Source: JBEKIK01 sp963838495 (lineage in GTDB: Bacteria; Planctomycetota; Planctomycetia; Pirellulales; Thermoguttaceae). Taken from it: 64,000 nucleotides of DNA. The notes under the pieces are model-generated. The model saw only the letters and a program-made list of their open reading frames with translations, did not search any database and had not been told where the DNA came from. Below, piece after piece: positions 38,886 through 49,686 of the stretch (positions are counted from its first letter, which is position 1; each line of letters opens with the position of its first letter). A program made the position numbers and the translations under genes. The stretch is taken from contig CAWIRC010000002.1 in assembly GCA_963838495.1 (NCBI GenBank), positions 620,001-684,000 of the forward strand, in the 5' to 3' direction.

Positions 38886-39921
38886 GATGCGGCAGTTTGC
38901 GTTCTTTCCACAACCAGGTTTTCGCCGCGTCGTTCTTTACCAGGCGAAGATTCAAAAAAGCAAGAATGCTTTCCTCCACCTTTTTATCGGTCAACAGATT
39001 GGCGCCTTGCAGCTTGGTTTCCTGGGGGGTGAAGAAAAGATTCAGTTGATCGGCCTTTTTCTCGGGATCGGGCTTGGGCCGCTCGCGTTCAAAAATCGAA
39101 TTGACCCGCATCGCTTCCTTCAGCGCCTTGTCGTCGTCCTTGCCCACCAGGATCAGCACGGAGATATCGTTCCGTACGTAGGAATTCTGCGCGGCGTGGC
39201 GTATGGAAATCCCTTTGAAGGAAGTCTCCGGCGAGAGCAACACCAGGGCCTTCACGAACTTGCCGAGTTTCAACGAGCCGTATTCGGGCGTCCCTTGATT
39301 GTATCCCACGGCGTCGTACCAGGCGAATTCCATGGCGATCGAAGCCCCCATTTCCGCCCCCACCACGCACAATTTGTCCAGGTTCAATTCGCCCGCGTTG
39401 TTTTTGTCCCAAAGAAAATCCTTGACGGCCGTCAAATCCTGCGTGACCATCAAGTTGAATTGGCCGGGCGATACGCGGCCGCGTCCAGCGTCTCGTCCTT
39501 GCCGCGAATGGTTCTCAGCCGCTTGCTGTCGCCGTGGCCGCGCAGATCGGCACCACCACCGCGTAACCTTTGGACTGGAGAAACGGCGCGAAATCCTTGG
39601 TATAATCCGTGCGATCGTGCTTGGCCCCGTATCCATGCAATAAAAGCACCGGTATCGATTCCTTGCCGTTGCCGCCCCGATAGTAGGTCGCCTTTATTTG
39701 CACGTTGTCGGCGGTCGGCAAAGTTATCTCTTCCGGCTTGGACAATTCCGACTCGGCGATCTTGGCCCCAGCGGCCGATTTCTGCGCGGGCTTGTTGTCC
39801 CCGGCGGCTATCAGCCTTGATGAAAAAACCCCGCAGAATAATAAACCGACAAAGAGCGCCGCCGCATTGATTCTTTTCCAACCGTCCGGCTGCGGCGTCG
39901 TGGCATTGTTGTTGTGCTCAT
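38881..39921 (-). CDS. Exported alpha/beta hydrolase, two or three frameshifts
   Basis: N-terminal hydrophobic signal (AAALFVGLLFCGVFSSRLIA), then the hydrolase core ITLPTADNVQIKATYYRGGN and IPVLLLHGYGAKHDRTDYTK (oxyanion HGYG), AVVVP-DLRGHGDSKRL. LDKLCVVGAEMGASIAMEFA contains a GxExG elbow in which Glu stands at the usual nucleophile Ser position. Frame breaks near 39865 (start region), 39548 and 39475. The C-terminal lid region has VLILVGKDDDKALKEA. Missing Ser at the elbow suggests a non-catalytic or altered hydrolase, if the reading is right. Confidence 0.7.
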
Positions 39922-39950
39922 AAATTCATATCCATGGCAAAAATGGAACG

Positions 39951-40091
39951 CTCTAGAGCATTTTCCAGTTCGGTGTAGCGGGTGCCATGGCCACGCTCGC
40001 GTGGCCATGGGGCATTTTTCTCCGGAAAACATGCCCACGATAAGCGTGGGCATGGCACCCAAAACGCTACACTTAAATTAGATGCGCTCTA
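39951..40091. repeat. MITE-like double-hairpin repeat, copy C
   Basis: Inverted relative to copies A and B. It has the most complete terminal inverted repeats: CTCTAGAGCATTTTCCAG..GTGTAGCG on the left, CGCTACACTTAAATTAGATG..CGCTCTA on the right. Core hairpins GGCCACGCTCGCGTGGCC and GCCCACGATAAGCGTGGGC. Confidence 0.8.
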
Positions 40092-40219
40092 TGGCAAAGG
40101 ATTTGCCCTACTCCTTTATGTTAAATACGCTTTCCCGCGGAGTCAACTTTCCAAGATCTGTCGATAGAGCGACAAGCACCCGCCGCGGGCGGGGTAGGGG
40201 ACTCCGCACCATACGACCG

Positions 40220-40885
40220 TCATCGAAGGGCCGAATTGTCCTGGCCCAGGTCCGCATAAGGATCGTGACTGTAAAAATGCCGCGCGATCTGATCGGCCAG
40301 CACGCCCACGAACTCCCGGCGAAATTCTGTCTCCTGCACGTCCGACGTCTGTATGAACGTGTTCGGCGGGTATAACACCTGCGGCAAAATCTTTTCAAAA
40401 AGCACCTTGCCCCCGTCTTTGCAGTCGTAAACGCGTACTATCGCGTTGGCCTTGCCTTGATACAGCGTCTGCGCCTGGTGAATGCTGAACTTTTCCAGTT
40501 CCACCCCCACCACCACGTCGGCCTTCAGGGCCTTGCCCACCTCCACATATTCCTCCCACGTGTTCTCGTCGCACCACTTGTTCACCTTTTGCGCGTCCAC
40601 GACCTTGATCCTCGGAACCCGCTCATTAAGCAGCTTGCTCATCTGCTGCACAAGGTCCCGGCTCACGCCGGAATTGGCATAATTCAAGTCGGCGGGCGGA
40701 CGGCAGACCACCGCCACCTTTTTGCCTTTTAATCCCTTGTATTCGGGCTCCACGTCGTCGCCTCTGAATATGTACATCGCGGTTGCGATTGCGCTGCGGC
40801 AGCCGCCGGAAAACAATAAGCCCGCCGCCACGACCAACACGGCCGCTGCGACCGTAAATCGAATAGATGATCGATCCATGTCCAT
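40220..40885 (-). CDS. Lipoprotein of unknown function, tandem paralogue 1
   Basis: 221 residues. The ATG follows GAGGTGGTGCG. Signal peptide with lipobox LLFSGGC. The mature protein begins with a divergent stretch (FRGDDVEPEYKGLKGKKVAV) and continues with VSRDLVQQMSKLLNERVPRI, KVNKWCDENTWEEYVEVGKA and DVVVGVELEKFSIHQAQTLY. It ends RHFYSHDPYADLGQDNSALR. It resembles planctomycete envelope lipoproteins with an alpha/beta nucleoside-hydrolase-like fold only in outline; function unknown. Its C-terminal two thirds are almost identical to the next gene. Confidence 0.8.
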   Translation of the reverse strand: MDMDRSSIRFTVAAAVLVVAAGLLFSGGCRSAIATAMYIFRGDDVEPEYKGLKGKKVAVVCRPPADLNYANSGVSRDLVQQMSKLLNERVPRIKVVDAQKVNKWCDENTWEEYVEVGKALKADVVVGVELEKFSIHQAQTLYQGKANAIVRVYDCKDGGKVLFEKILPQVLYPPNTFIQTSDVQETEFRREFVGVLADQIARHFYSHDPYADLGQDNSALR

Positions 40886-40917
40886 CGCACCACCTCATGA
40901 TACTAAGCGGCCCCGTC

Positions 40918-41577
40918 TCATCGAAGGGCCGAATTGTCCTGGCCCAGGTCCGCATAAGGATCGTGACTGTAAAAATGCCGCGCGATCTGATCGGCCAGCA
41001 CGCCCACGAACTCCCGGCGAAATTCCGTCTCCTGCACGTCCGACGTCTGTATGAACGTGTTCGGCGGGTATAACACCTGCGGCAAAATCTTTTCAAAAAG
41101 CACCTTGCCCCCGTCTTTGCAGTCGTATACGCGAACTATCGCGTTGGCCTTGCCTTGATACAGCGTCTGCGCCTGGTATATGCTGAACTTTTCCAGTTCC
41201 ACCCCCACCACCACGTCGGCCTTCAGGGCCTTGCCCACCTCCACATATTCCTCCCACGCGTTCTCGTCGCACCACTTGTTCACCTTTTGCGCGTCCACGA
41301 CCTTGATCCTCGGAACCCGCTCATTAAGCAGCTTGCTCATCTGCTGCACAAGGTCCCGGCTCACGCCGGAATTGGCGTAACTCAGTTCGGTGATCGGGCG
41401 GCAGACCACCGCCACCTTTTTGCCCTTCAGTCCGGGATAATCGGGATCTACGTCGGTGCCTTTGATCAGGTACAGGGCCGTGGTCAGCGCGCTCTGACAT
41501 CCGCCGGAAAAGGACAAGGCCGCGACCGCAACCAAAACGGCCCCTACGGCCGCAAATCGAATAGAGGGACGATCCAT
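40918..41577 (-). CDS. Lipoprotein of unknown function, tandem paralogue 2
   Basis: 219 residues. The ATG follows GAGGTAGTACG. Lipobox ALSFSGGC. Its first about 60 mature residues differ from paralogue 1 (KGTDVDPDYPGLKGKK; CRPITELSYANSG against CRPPADLNYANSG). From there to the stop, both protein and DNA are nearly identical, with only a few base changes. The upstream copy ends 32 bases before the downstream copy begins. Recent duplication plus gene conversion is the simplest reading. Confidence 0.8.
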   Translation of the reverse strand: MDRPSIRFAAVGAVLVAVAALSFSGGCQSALTTALYLIKGTDVDPDYPGLKGKKVAVVCRPITELSYANSGVSRDLVQQMSKLLNERVPRIKVVDAQKVNKWCDENAWEEYVEVGKALKADVVVGVELEKFSIYQAQTLYQGKANAIVRVYDCKDGGKVLFEKILPQVLYPPNTFIQTSDVQETEFRREFVGVLADQIARHFYSHDPYADLGQDNSALR

Positions 41578-41655
41578 CGTACTACCTCGTAATGCTGAAA
41601 ATGGTGAAATTCTTTCCGGTCAAAACGGCGAATTCCCCGAATTTGGCGGAATTCA

Positions 41656-42099
41656 TTATTTAACAAAAAGGCGAAATCCCCACTGGACAAGCGTTATCGC
41701 CAAAATCACCGCCGACACCCATCCCACAGCCGTGCCGTTGGGCTTCCACATCAGCCACCGGCCGCGGACTGCGGAAATCATCGACCACGGAGCGGCGACC
41801 ATCGCCAGCACCGCCAGCAACACCCCGCCGCAGTTCGCCCGCAAGGCCCTCATAAGCTCTCCATGCATCAGCAAGGTCCAGGCGGTCGTCATGCCGCACG
41901 TCGGACATGGAATTCCGAATAACACCAGAAAAGAACAAGGCGGCAGCCCCAATTGCTGGTGCGTCCCGATCAAAAATGAGCTCGGCTTCAGCACCGCTGC
42001 CACCGCCAATAAAAAAACCAGGCCCAATCCAATCGCGCCCAGCACCACTCTAAGCTGGCCGGAAATCTCCTTTCGCTGGTTCTGATGGTATTCTGCCAC
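41656..42099 (-). CDS. DUF2752 membrane protein
   Basis: 147 residues from a GTG start. Family mark FLVLFGIPCPTCGMTTAWTL: the CPxCG motif with two Cys in a membrane-proximal loop. Four membrane helices. DUF2752 function is unknown; the paired cysteines suggest metal or disulfide chemistry. It lies just upstream of the lipoprotein pair on the same strand. Confidence 0.9.
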   Translation of the reverse strand: MAEYHQNQRKEISGQLRVVLGAIGLGLVFLLAVAAVLKPSSFLIGTHQQLGLPPCSFLVLFGIPCPTCGMTTAWTLLMHGELMRALRANCGGVLLAVLAMVAAPWSMISAVRGRWLMWKPNGTAVGWVSAVILAITLVQWGFRLFVK

Positions 42100-42286
42100 G
42101 CCTGTGTACGATCATGTGGGGCCAAATGATAGCCGGAAACCCATTCCCCCGCAATACGAATTTCCCTAGTTTACCAGAGTGAAAATCTACAGTTAATATG
42201 CACAAATAAAGAAAAACAGGGAGGAGGGGGTGAAAAAGGAGATATTAAATAAAAACCGCTTGCGGTTTCGCGGGAACTATTGAAAT

Positions 42287-42481
42287 CTATTCAAAATTGC
42301 AGTTAAAACGCCTATTCCATCTTCGAATCACTTCCTCGTGTTCGATGCCTTCGCCCGCATCCAGTTGACGCAAACCTTCATCCACCTTTTGACGAAAATA
42401 CAATTCCGCCATGATGTCTTCGACGGATATGTCTTCCGGCAATCGTTCAATCATTTCAAGGACGGCTTGTTTAGTAGTCAT
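42287..42481 (-). CDS. Antitoxin-like small protein, no visible toxin partner
   Basis: 64 residues from the ATG at 42481 (MTTKQAVLEMIERLPEDISV, EDIMAELYFRQKVDEGLRQL). The pattern matches short antitoxin components often found next to ParE/RelE toxins in cyanobacteria and planctomycetes: a helical N-terminus with EDIMxELYFRxKxxxGLxxL. No RelE/ParE-type ORF lies on either side in the spacer. It may be a solitary remnant. Confidence 0.65.
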   Translation of the reverse strand: MTTKQAVLEMIERLPEDISVEDIMAELYFRQKVDEGLRQLDAGEGIEHEEVIRRWNRRFNCNFE

Positions 42482-42596
42482 GGGAAAAGCAAATAAGAAA
42501 AAAGAGTATACTGCCAAAATAATCGATATTTTTAAACCCGCTATTATTAATATAACATTCAGTTTTTCTAAATCAACATCATTTAGATGTACGTGT

Positions 42597-43398
42597 TTAT
42601 TCTTCCAACTTTTTTGCGTCGGTTTCAGTTATGGAAATGCGGCGAATGGCGGTCGCTCGCCCGGTTTGCGGATCAACGTCGATGATCGAGCCCTGCAGGC
42701 GGAGGTCTTTTGCGGCCACTTCAAAATGCGTGGGGCGAAAGGTGCGGGCGGTCTCCATCACTTTGTCGATCCGCCGGCCAAGGATGCTCTCGAACGGCCC
42801 GGTCATGCCCACGTCGCACTGAAACGCCGTGCCGCGGGGAAGGATCTGCTCGTCGGCCGTGGCCACGTGGGTGTGGGTGCCCAGCACCGCGCTCACACGC
42901 CCGTCGAGCAAGCGGCCCATCAATTGCTTGTCGCTGGTGGCCTCGGCGTGAAAATCCAGCAATATCACGCGGACATCGGGCGGCAAGGAACCCAGTATCC
43001 GCTCGGCGGCTTGAAAAGGGCAGTCCACCGGAGGCATGAACACCCGCCCCAGCAACGTGAATATGGCCACGTCCACTTGTTGCCGAGTATGCAGCACGGC
43101 CAAGTCCCGGCCCGGGGCCGAGGCGGGGTAATTCCCCGGGCGCACGATCCGCCGCTCCGTTTGCAGCAAGGGGAAAATCTCCTTGCGCCGATACACGTGA
43201 TCGCCCATCGTGATCCCGTCGATGCCGGCGGTTATAAGCTCTTGATATATTTCCGGAGTCAATCCGGACCCGCCCGCCGCGTTTTCCGCGTTGGCCACGA
43301 CCATATCGAGCCCTTCGGCCGCGCAAAGGCCGGATAACCCGCATGCAGATCTGCCGCCCGGGTTTTCCCACGATGTCGCCGATAAAAAGTATTCGCAC
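42597..43398 (-). CDS. ymdB: YmdB-type metallophosphoesterase, one frameshift
   Basis: Cyclic-nucleotide phosphodiesterase family with a binuclear metal site. N-terminus MRILFIGDIVGKPGRQICMR (GDIVG metal motif), then ANAENAAGGSGLTPEIYQEL, GITMGDHVYRRKEI, DFHAEATSDK, and TVLGTHTHV-like SAVLGTHTHVATADEQILPR. The frame changes near 43320. It lies directly downstream of rny on the same strand, the usual rny-ymdB pairing. Confidence 0.93.
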
Positions 43399-43404
43399 GG
43401 AAGT

Positions 43405-43501
43405 ACGTTTTCAGTAGTCAGTTTTCAGTTCACAGTTTTTCATCGTGAAAGCCGCAAGCGGTTTATAATTCATCATTCTGCATTCTGAATTCCGCATTTC
43501 C
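43405..43501. repeat. Composite heptad-palindrome-heptad element 3
   Basis: Left arm: TTTTCAG, TAGTCAG, TTTTCAG, TTCACAG at about 43410-43437. Centre: GCCGCAAGCGGT at 43451. Right arm: AATTCAT, CATTCTG, CATTCTG, AATTCCG, ending at the rny stop codon. It separates rny from ymdB. Confidence 0.85.
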
Positions 43502-45068
43502 TTACCTGGCCATCTCCACGTGCCTGGTTTCGCGGAGCACGGTCACCTTGATCTCGCCGGGATAGGTGAGTTGCTGCTCGAAGGCCTGCACGATGTCGTG
43601 GCAGATTTTGGCGGCCGATTCGTCGGTGGTGTCTTTTGCGCTGACCAGGACCCGCAGTTCGCGCCCGGCCTGGATGGCATAGGCCTGTTCCACGCCGGAG
43701 AATTTCGTGGCGATCGATTCCAGCTCCTCCATCCGCTTCACGTAGCGTTCCAGCGTTTCCCGCCGCGCCCCGGGACGCGATGCACTGCAGGCGTCGGCCG
43801 CCGCCACCAGCACCGTATACGGATTCTCGATCCTCAGGTCGTCGTGGTGGCCGAGTGCCGCGTGAATTACCTCGGGCGGTTCGCCGTAGCGCTTCAAAAG
43901 GTCGCCGCCGATTTTCGGATGCCCGCCCTCGGCCTCGTGGTCGGCCGCCTTGCCGATGTCGTGCAGCAGGCCGCAGCGCCGGGCGAGTTTGCCGTCCAGC
44001 CCCATTTCCTCGGCCAGCATCCCGGCGATAAAGGCCACCTCCACCGAATGCCGCAGCACGTTCTGGCTGTAGCTGGTGCGGAAATGCAAACGCCCCAGCA
44101 GGTTCACCAGCCGCTCGTGCAGGCCGTGGATTTCGGTCTCCTGGCAGGCCTGCTCGCCCAGCTTTTGGATGTGTTGTTCCAGTTCCCGCTGCGTGCCCAC
44201 TACGATCTCCTCGATCCGCGCCGGGTGGATCCGCCCGTCGGCGATCAGTTTTTCCAGCGACATTCGGGCGACCTCGCGGCGGATCATGTCGAAGGCGCTG
44301 ACGATCACCACGCCCGGCGTATCGTCGATGATCACGTCCACGCCCGTGGCCTTCTCGAAGGAGCGGATGTTCCGCCCTTCGCGGCCGATGATTCGGCCTT
44401 TCATCTCGTCGTTGGGAATGCCCACCGTGCTGGTCGTGGTCTCGGCGGTGTGCACGGCGGCGTAGCGCTGGATGGTCGACAAGAGGATTTCCCGCGACTT
44501 CTCCTCGCAAATTTCCGCCAGCATCTTTTCGTGGCGGAGGATGACCGCCCCGGTTTCCTGCTGCAATTGCTGGTCCAGGATTTCCAACAACCGCTTGGTG
44601 GCTTCTTCCTGGTTTAAGCCGCTGAGTTCGTGCAGGGTTTGCCGCTGCAAGTCGAGCAGCTTGGTCAGCTCCTCCTTGCGGCGGTTGGCGTCCTGGATGC
44701 GCTCGGTCAGCTTGCGCTGCGTGCCTTCCACCATTTTTTCCTGCTTGCGCAGTTCTTCGGCCTGTTCTTCCAGGGTGTCCTGGCGCTTGTCCAGCAGTCG
44801 TTCGCGTTCGTGAAGTTCGCCCCGCAGGCGGCGGAGCTCTTTTTCGCTCTCGGCCTGCTGCTGCAAGGCCAATTCCTTGATCTCCAACTCGGACTCGCGG
44901 CGGAGGTTCTCCACGTCCTGCTGGGCCTTGCGGACTGATCTCCCGGGCCTCCGATTCCGCGTCCCTGCGCCGCAGCCGGTCCAAAAGCCGGATCAGGAAA
45001 AAGGCCATCAAAAATACGGCCGGCACGCCGAATAGCACTATGAACACTAACTGAATGGGCGTTATCAT
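43502..45068 (-). CDS. rny: Ribonuclease Y, one frameshift
   Basis: Membrane-anchored endoribonuclease that starts mRNA decay. N-terminal helix PIQLVFIVLFGVPAVFLMAF, a long coiled coil (about residues 30-200), a KH domain (DEMKGRIIGREGRNIRSFEK) and an HD domain with NVLRHSVEVAFIAGMLAEEM and GLLHDIGKAADHE. The frame changes near 44935, between SEAREIS and RKAQQDVENL. About 520 residues, the normal length. Codons in the opposite strand are also long and open because of GC bias; those frames are shadows. Confidence 0.95.
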
Positions 45069-46047
45069 GGATATACTTTCTGCAATTCATCCGCCGAGCG
45101 CCGTGATCCCTCGACTGCAAAGGAAATGTTCTTTCCCCAGCTTGTCCATAGACCATCAGCGGCCGAACTGCGAAGAATCGAAAGTCTAACGCGCACCGTT
45201 TAACCCCAAGCTTGGGGCCAGGGAGGAGGGAGTTTTGAAGAAATATGCGCAGTTTCCACCACAGAATAATCCGGCTGATAAGGACTTACACGCAAACGGC
45301 CGCAGCCATGGAGTGGTATAAAGGCAAGGGCCGGGCGCCGGCCCGATAATCCACTGAACTTTAATTCTGGCATTATAAGGCTGACTATCGTTCCACCGCT
45401 GCCGCAGCGATTTAGTCCAGGACGCATCGAATCACGAAGGAAACCGATCGTTCCCGTCTCGCCTCGTGCGCACGACCAAACACTCTCGGCGACGGCTCGC
45501 ACGCCGCTAAAAAATCCCACCAACCACCGGATGAGTATCATTATCAGGTGCATGGTTGCATGAACCTTGAAGTTGGGCGGTTCTTGCTGCCAAAAACAAA
45601 CTTCGTCAAAATTTCTCTTCCTCTAAGCATTTCAGACTTCGATCACCCTCAAGGACGACCAAAGGCGCTCGAACTAAATTTTTACTTATTTTCGTTCCGC
45701 GTTCGCCAAACCCCCCTATTGAGCAAAAAACCCATAGGTAATGGTCCGGCCGCGAATATAACATTACTCTTTCTAATCTTATCAGAGTCTTAAGAAACTG
45801 CAACTAGTATGAATGCCAACCGGTTGAGATAATCTGTGTAAGCCCGCTGGATAAACCGACTCTGCCGACCAAATAACCATATAGAGGGGGCGGGGCGGCT
45901 TAGTCCTGATACTTGCCCCCGCTGTTTTTATAATATTCAAAGTAAATCTCTATCCCGATTATCGCTGCCCACCGCCCACTGTCCACTGACCTCTGACCGG
46001 AAATGATTAATTAAAAATCCTGAACCCCGAACCCTGAACCCTAATCC
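45069..46047. other. Long spacer: terminator-like hairpin and heptads
   Basis: No supported gene. One minus-strand frame (45200-45553) has a basic, uneven composition and no binding site. GGGGGCGGGGCGGC..GCCCCCGC then TTTTTATAA near 45886-45932 could be an intrinsic terminator of an unseen transcript. Heptads GCTGCCC, ACCGCCC, ACTGTCC, ACTGACC, TCTGACC occupy 45964-45998. CCCTGAA-type heptads at about 46017-46044 run up to the tilS start. Confidence 0.5.
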
Positions 46048-47063
46048 ATGCCCTTGCATCCCTTCGAAACACGTTTGGCCGTTCTATGGCCGCCCGACGA
46101 GTGGCTGGATTTGACCGTGCTTGTAGCAGTCTCCGGCGGGGCCGACAGCGTTGCACTGCTTCGCGCCGTAGCCGCCCTGAAAACCGGCGGCGCAGGCCGG
46201 CTCTGCGTAGCCCACTTTAATCATAAACTCCGCGCTCAGGCCGACGACGACCAGCGATTCGTCCTCGCCTTGTGCAATCAGCTCGGCTTATCCTGCGAAA
46301 CCGGTTCCGGCGACGTGGCGCAGTTGGCCGCAGACGCGGGCGAAGGCATCGAACCCGCCGCACGCCGGGCGCGTTATGAATTTCTCAAACAAACCGCCGG
46401 CCGATTGGCGCTCGCTTCGTCCTCACCGCCCATACAGCCGACGACCAGGCCGAAACCATTTTGCACCGCATTATTCGCGGCACTGGCATCGCCGGCCTGG
46501 CCGGCATGTCCCGCTCGCGGCGCTTGGGACACGCCACGCTCCTCCGCACGCTTATCGGCGTCCGCCGCAGCGAAGTGGAAGAATATCTCCGCGATATTGG
46601 CCAGCCATTCCGCGACGATACCAGCAATGCCGACCGCCGCTTCACCCGAAACCGCATCCGCCACGAACTCCTGCCCCTGCTCAAGCGGCATTATAACCGG
46701 GGCGTTTCCGATTCGCTCCTCCGCCTCGGCGCACTGTCCGCCGACGTAAAAAACGTGATCGACGGCCTTGTTGATCAACTTCATGATCGAGTGGTACTGC
46801 ATAAAAACCAAAACATCGTGGAAATTAACGCCGCCGCCTTGGCCGGCCAACCCCAATATCTATTGCGCGAACTCCTTGTGCTCGTCTGGCGCCGCCAATC
46901 CTGGCCCATGCGGGCCATGGGCTTTGTACAATGGAACCAACTTGCCCGCATGCTTTCCGAAAAGTCGCCCGCACCGCCCGCCGCCGCAACCAAGCAAACC
47001 TTCCCCGGCAACGTCCAAGCCGAACTCCGCGACAACATTTTGCGATTAACCCGCGCTGAATAA
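46048..47063 (+). CDS. tilS: tRNA(Ile)-lysidine synthetase TilS, one frameshift
   Basis: Modifies C34 of tRNA-Ile(CAU) to lysidine, an essential activity. The PP-loop ATPase motif is VAVSGGADSVALLRAVAALK, then CVAHFNHKLRAQADDD and ARRARYEFL. The frame changes near 46408, before RFVLTAHTADDQAETILHRI. Further family blocks are RRSEVEEYLRDIG, FRDDTSNADRRFTRNRIRHE and LLPLLKRHYN. About 338 residues. One missing base fits the break. Start ATG directly follows a heptad array. Confidence 0.95.
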
Positions 47064-47371
47064 TTCGACATGCCAAGCTATAATTATTTATCGCCCTGGT
47101 TCCCTCGCTGTCCTATGCTGGTATTTGATATCAGCCCAGCTTTAATGTTTGTCCCGGTTCAATGTTGCCCCGGAGGGGCAGTTGACATTAGCCCAGCAGT
47201 TCACTGCTGGGATACAATAACGCTTTACTATCCGTCAAGTCCCGTAGGGACGACCGAATGAAACCAGCCGAACTTCAACCGTCTCCATGTGACGGATGTG
47301 GAAGAAATCATCAGATTTAATCATCCTGGGCTAAATGTTTCCATCTAAATAAACGCTTTTGAAAGTAAAAA
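47064..47371. repeat. Spacer with dispersed palindromes
   Basis: Holds TTGCCCCGGAGGGGCAGTTG near 47163, TAGCCCAGCAGTTCACTGCT followed by GGG near 47190, and GTCCCGTAGGGACGACCGAA near 47238: three palindromic repeat types in 100 bases. No gene. The rnr promoter may overlap them. Confidence 0.6.
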
Positions 47372-49686
47372 ATGAACCAATCCGAACTCGAACAAGCCGT
47401 CTTGAACTTTATCGCCCGCCCGGAATATCGCCCCATGAAACCCCGGGCAATCGCCAAGCAACTGCATGTGTCGGAGGATCAGGTCGCCGACGTTAAACGG
47501 GCGGTCAAACGCCTCGTGCACCACGGCCGATTGCAGTACGGCTCCAATCACCTGGTAATGGGCCTCAAGCGCGAAGAAGGGGAAAGTCCCATTTTTGCCG
47601 GGCAAAAATCGGGACCGTCCCCGGGCCTGAAGAATCGCTCGGGCCGGATCACCGGCGTGTTCCAGCGCACGAAAAAGGGGTTCGGATTCGTCCGCCCTCA
47701 CGGCGCGACTTCCGAAGAACGGGAAAAAACGGACATTTACATCCCGGCCGATCGGGCCGCCGACGCCTCGACCGGCGACACGGTGCTCGTGCAGCTTTTG
47801 AAGCGCCGCCCGGGCGAGCCGGGCCTGCGCGGCGAAATCGTCGAGATCATCGATCGCGAGACGCACCAGTTCGTGGGCACGTATTTCGAGTCCCGCGGCG
47901 CAGGCTACGTGCAAGTCGACGGCACGTTGTTCGCCCAGCCCATCTACGTCGGCGACCCGGGCGCAAAAACGCCCGCACCGACGACAAGGTAGTCTTCGAC
48001 ATGGTCCGCTTCCCCTCGCCCATTCACGACGGAGAAGGCGTGATTACCGAGGTCCTGGGCCCGGCCGGCAAGCCGGGCGTGGATACGCTCTCCATCCTCC
48101 GCGAGTTCGACCTGCCCGACGCCTTCCCCCGCGACGCCCTGGAAGAGGCCCGCACGGAAGCCGACAAGTTCGACGAGTCGATCCCCGCCGCCCGCCTGGA
48201 TCTTACCGGCGAAGTGGTAATAACCATCGATCCCGAGGACGCCCGCGATTTCGACGACGCGATCTCGCTCAAACACACCGACGACGGCAACTGGCGCCTG
48301 GGCGTGCACATCGCCGACGTGACCCATTTCGTCCGCCCCAAAACCGCGCTCGACCGCGAGGCCCGAGGGCGCGCAACCAGCATCTACCTGCCCGACCGAG
48401 TCATCCCCATGCTCCCCGAGACAATCTCCAACAGCCTGGCCAGCCTCCAGCCGGGCAAAGTGCGCTACACCAAGTCGGCCATCATGGAATTCACCGCCGA
48501 GGGAATAAGAACCTCCACCGAACTGCACTCCTCGGCCATCAAAAGCGCCAAGCGGCTGACCTACGAGCAGGTCAACGGATTCTTAAGCGATCCCCAGGCC
48601 TGGCGGAAAAAACTGGGCCCAAAAGTCTTCTCGCTTTTAGGCCTGATGCGCGAACTTGCCCGCATCCTCCGCGCATGCCGCATGCGCAACGGCGCCTTGG
48701 AACTCACGTTGCCCGAGGTGAAAATCGACCTTGATAAAAGCGGACGCGTGGCCGGGGCGCACGTCGTCGAAAACACCGAAAGCCACCAGATCATCGAGGA
48801 ATTCATGCTCGCCGCCAACGAGGCCGTGGCCGAGCGGCTTCGCGACAAGGACATCCGCTTCCTCCGCCGCATCCACCAATCGCCCAGCCCCAGGAAACTC
48901 AAGGCACTCACCGAGTTCGTCAAGGAACTGGGCTACGACGTGGCCAGCCTGGAAAGCCGCTTTGAACTGCAACGGCTTTTGAATATGTCCGCCGGCCGGC
49001 CCGACCAGCACGCCGTGAATTTCGCCCTCCTACGTTCGCTGCAACGCGCCGTTTACAGCCCCATGGAAGAGGGCCATTACGCCCTGGCCAGCGACTGCTA
49101 CTGCCACTTCACCTCGCCCATCCGCCGCTATCCCGACCTGACCGTGCACCGGCTCGTCGAAGCGCTTTTGACGGGCAAAAAAATCCGCAACGACGTGGAC
49201 GACCTGGTCATACTCGGCCAACATTGCTCCGACCGCGAGCAACGGGCCGAGGCCGCCGAACGTGAACTCACCAAACTCAAACTGCTAAGCTATCTGAGCG
49301 GGCGCATCGACCTGGAAATGGACGCCGTGGTGACCGGCGTAGAAAGTTTTGGCCTTTTCGTCGAGGGCCTGGAGCTGCCCGCCGAAGGACTGGTGCACGT
49401 CGATACGCTCACCGACGATCATTACCGCTTCGACCGCGCCAACCACACCCTGGCCGGCAGCCGCGCGGGCAACTCCTACCGCCTGGGCGACGTGCTAAAA
49501 GTCGCCGTCGCGCGGGTGGACATGGAGCGCCGCGAACTCGACTTCCGCCTGGTCGAGCGGAAGAAATCGGTTAAGGACATGAAGAGCGCGAAGAAAACAA
49601 AAGAGATGAAGCAGGGAAAGCAAGATATGGATTTGGCGAAGGCAAAGAAATCCGGCCCAGGAAAATCCCGTCACCGACGACGGTAA
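47372..49686 (+). CDS. rnr: Ribonuclease R, one frameshift
   Basis: 3'-5' exoribonuclease of the RNase II/RNB family. N-terminal winged helix (residues 1-70), cold-shock domains (ITGVFQRTKKGFGFVRPHGA), and RNB catalytic core DPEDARDFDDAISLKHTDDG with the metal-binding Asp cluster. LLRSLQRAVYSPMEEGHYAL and HFTSPIRRYPDLTVHRLVEA follow, then an S1 domain and a Lys-rich tail. The frame changes near 47970 in GCAAAAACGCCC: A6 instead of A5 restores GAKNARTDDKVVFDMV. About 770 residues. Confidence 0.96.

Noticed and set aside
43473..45068. Long open frames antisense or out of frame to rny and to many other GC-rich genes
   Set aside because: They mirror the codon bias of the real gene, have Arg/Pro/Gly-rich composition, no binding sites and no domains.
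45200..45553. 117-codon minus-strand ORF after rny
   Set aside because: No ribosome binding site, irregular composition, no domain, and it lies in a spacer with terminator-like structure.
47960..48000. Programmed frameshift in rnr
   Set aside because: One extra A in a short A-run restores the frame. There is no stimulator hairpin, and dozens of similar breaks in other genes favour sequence error.
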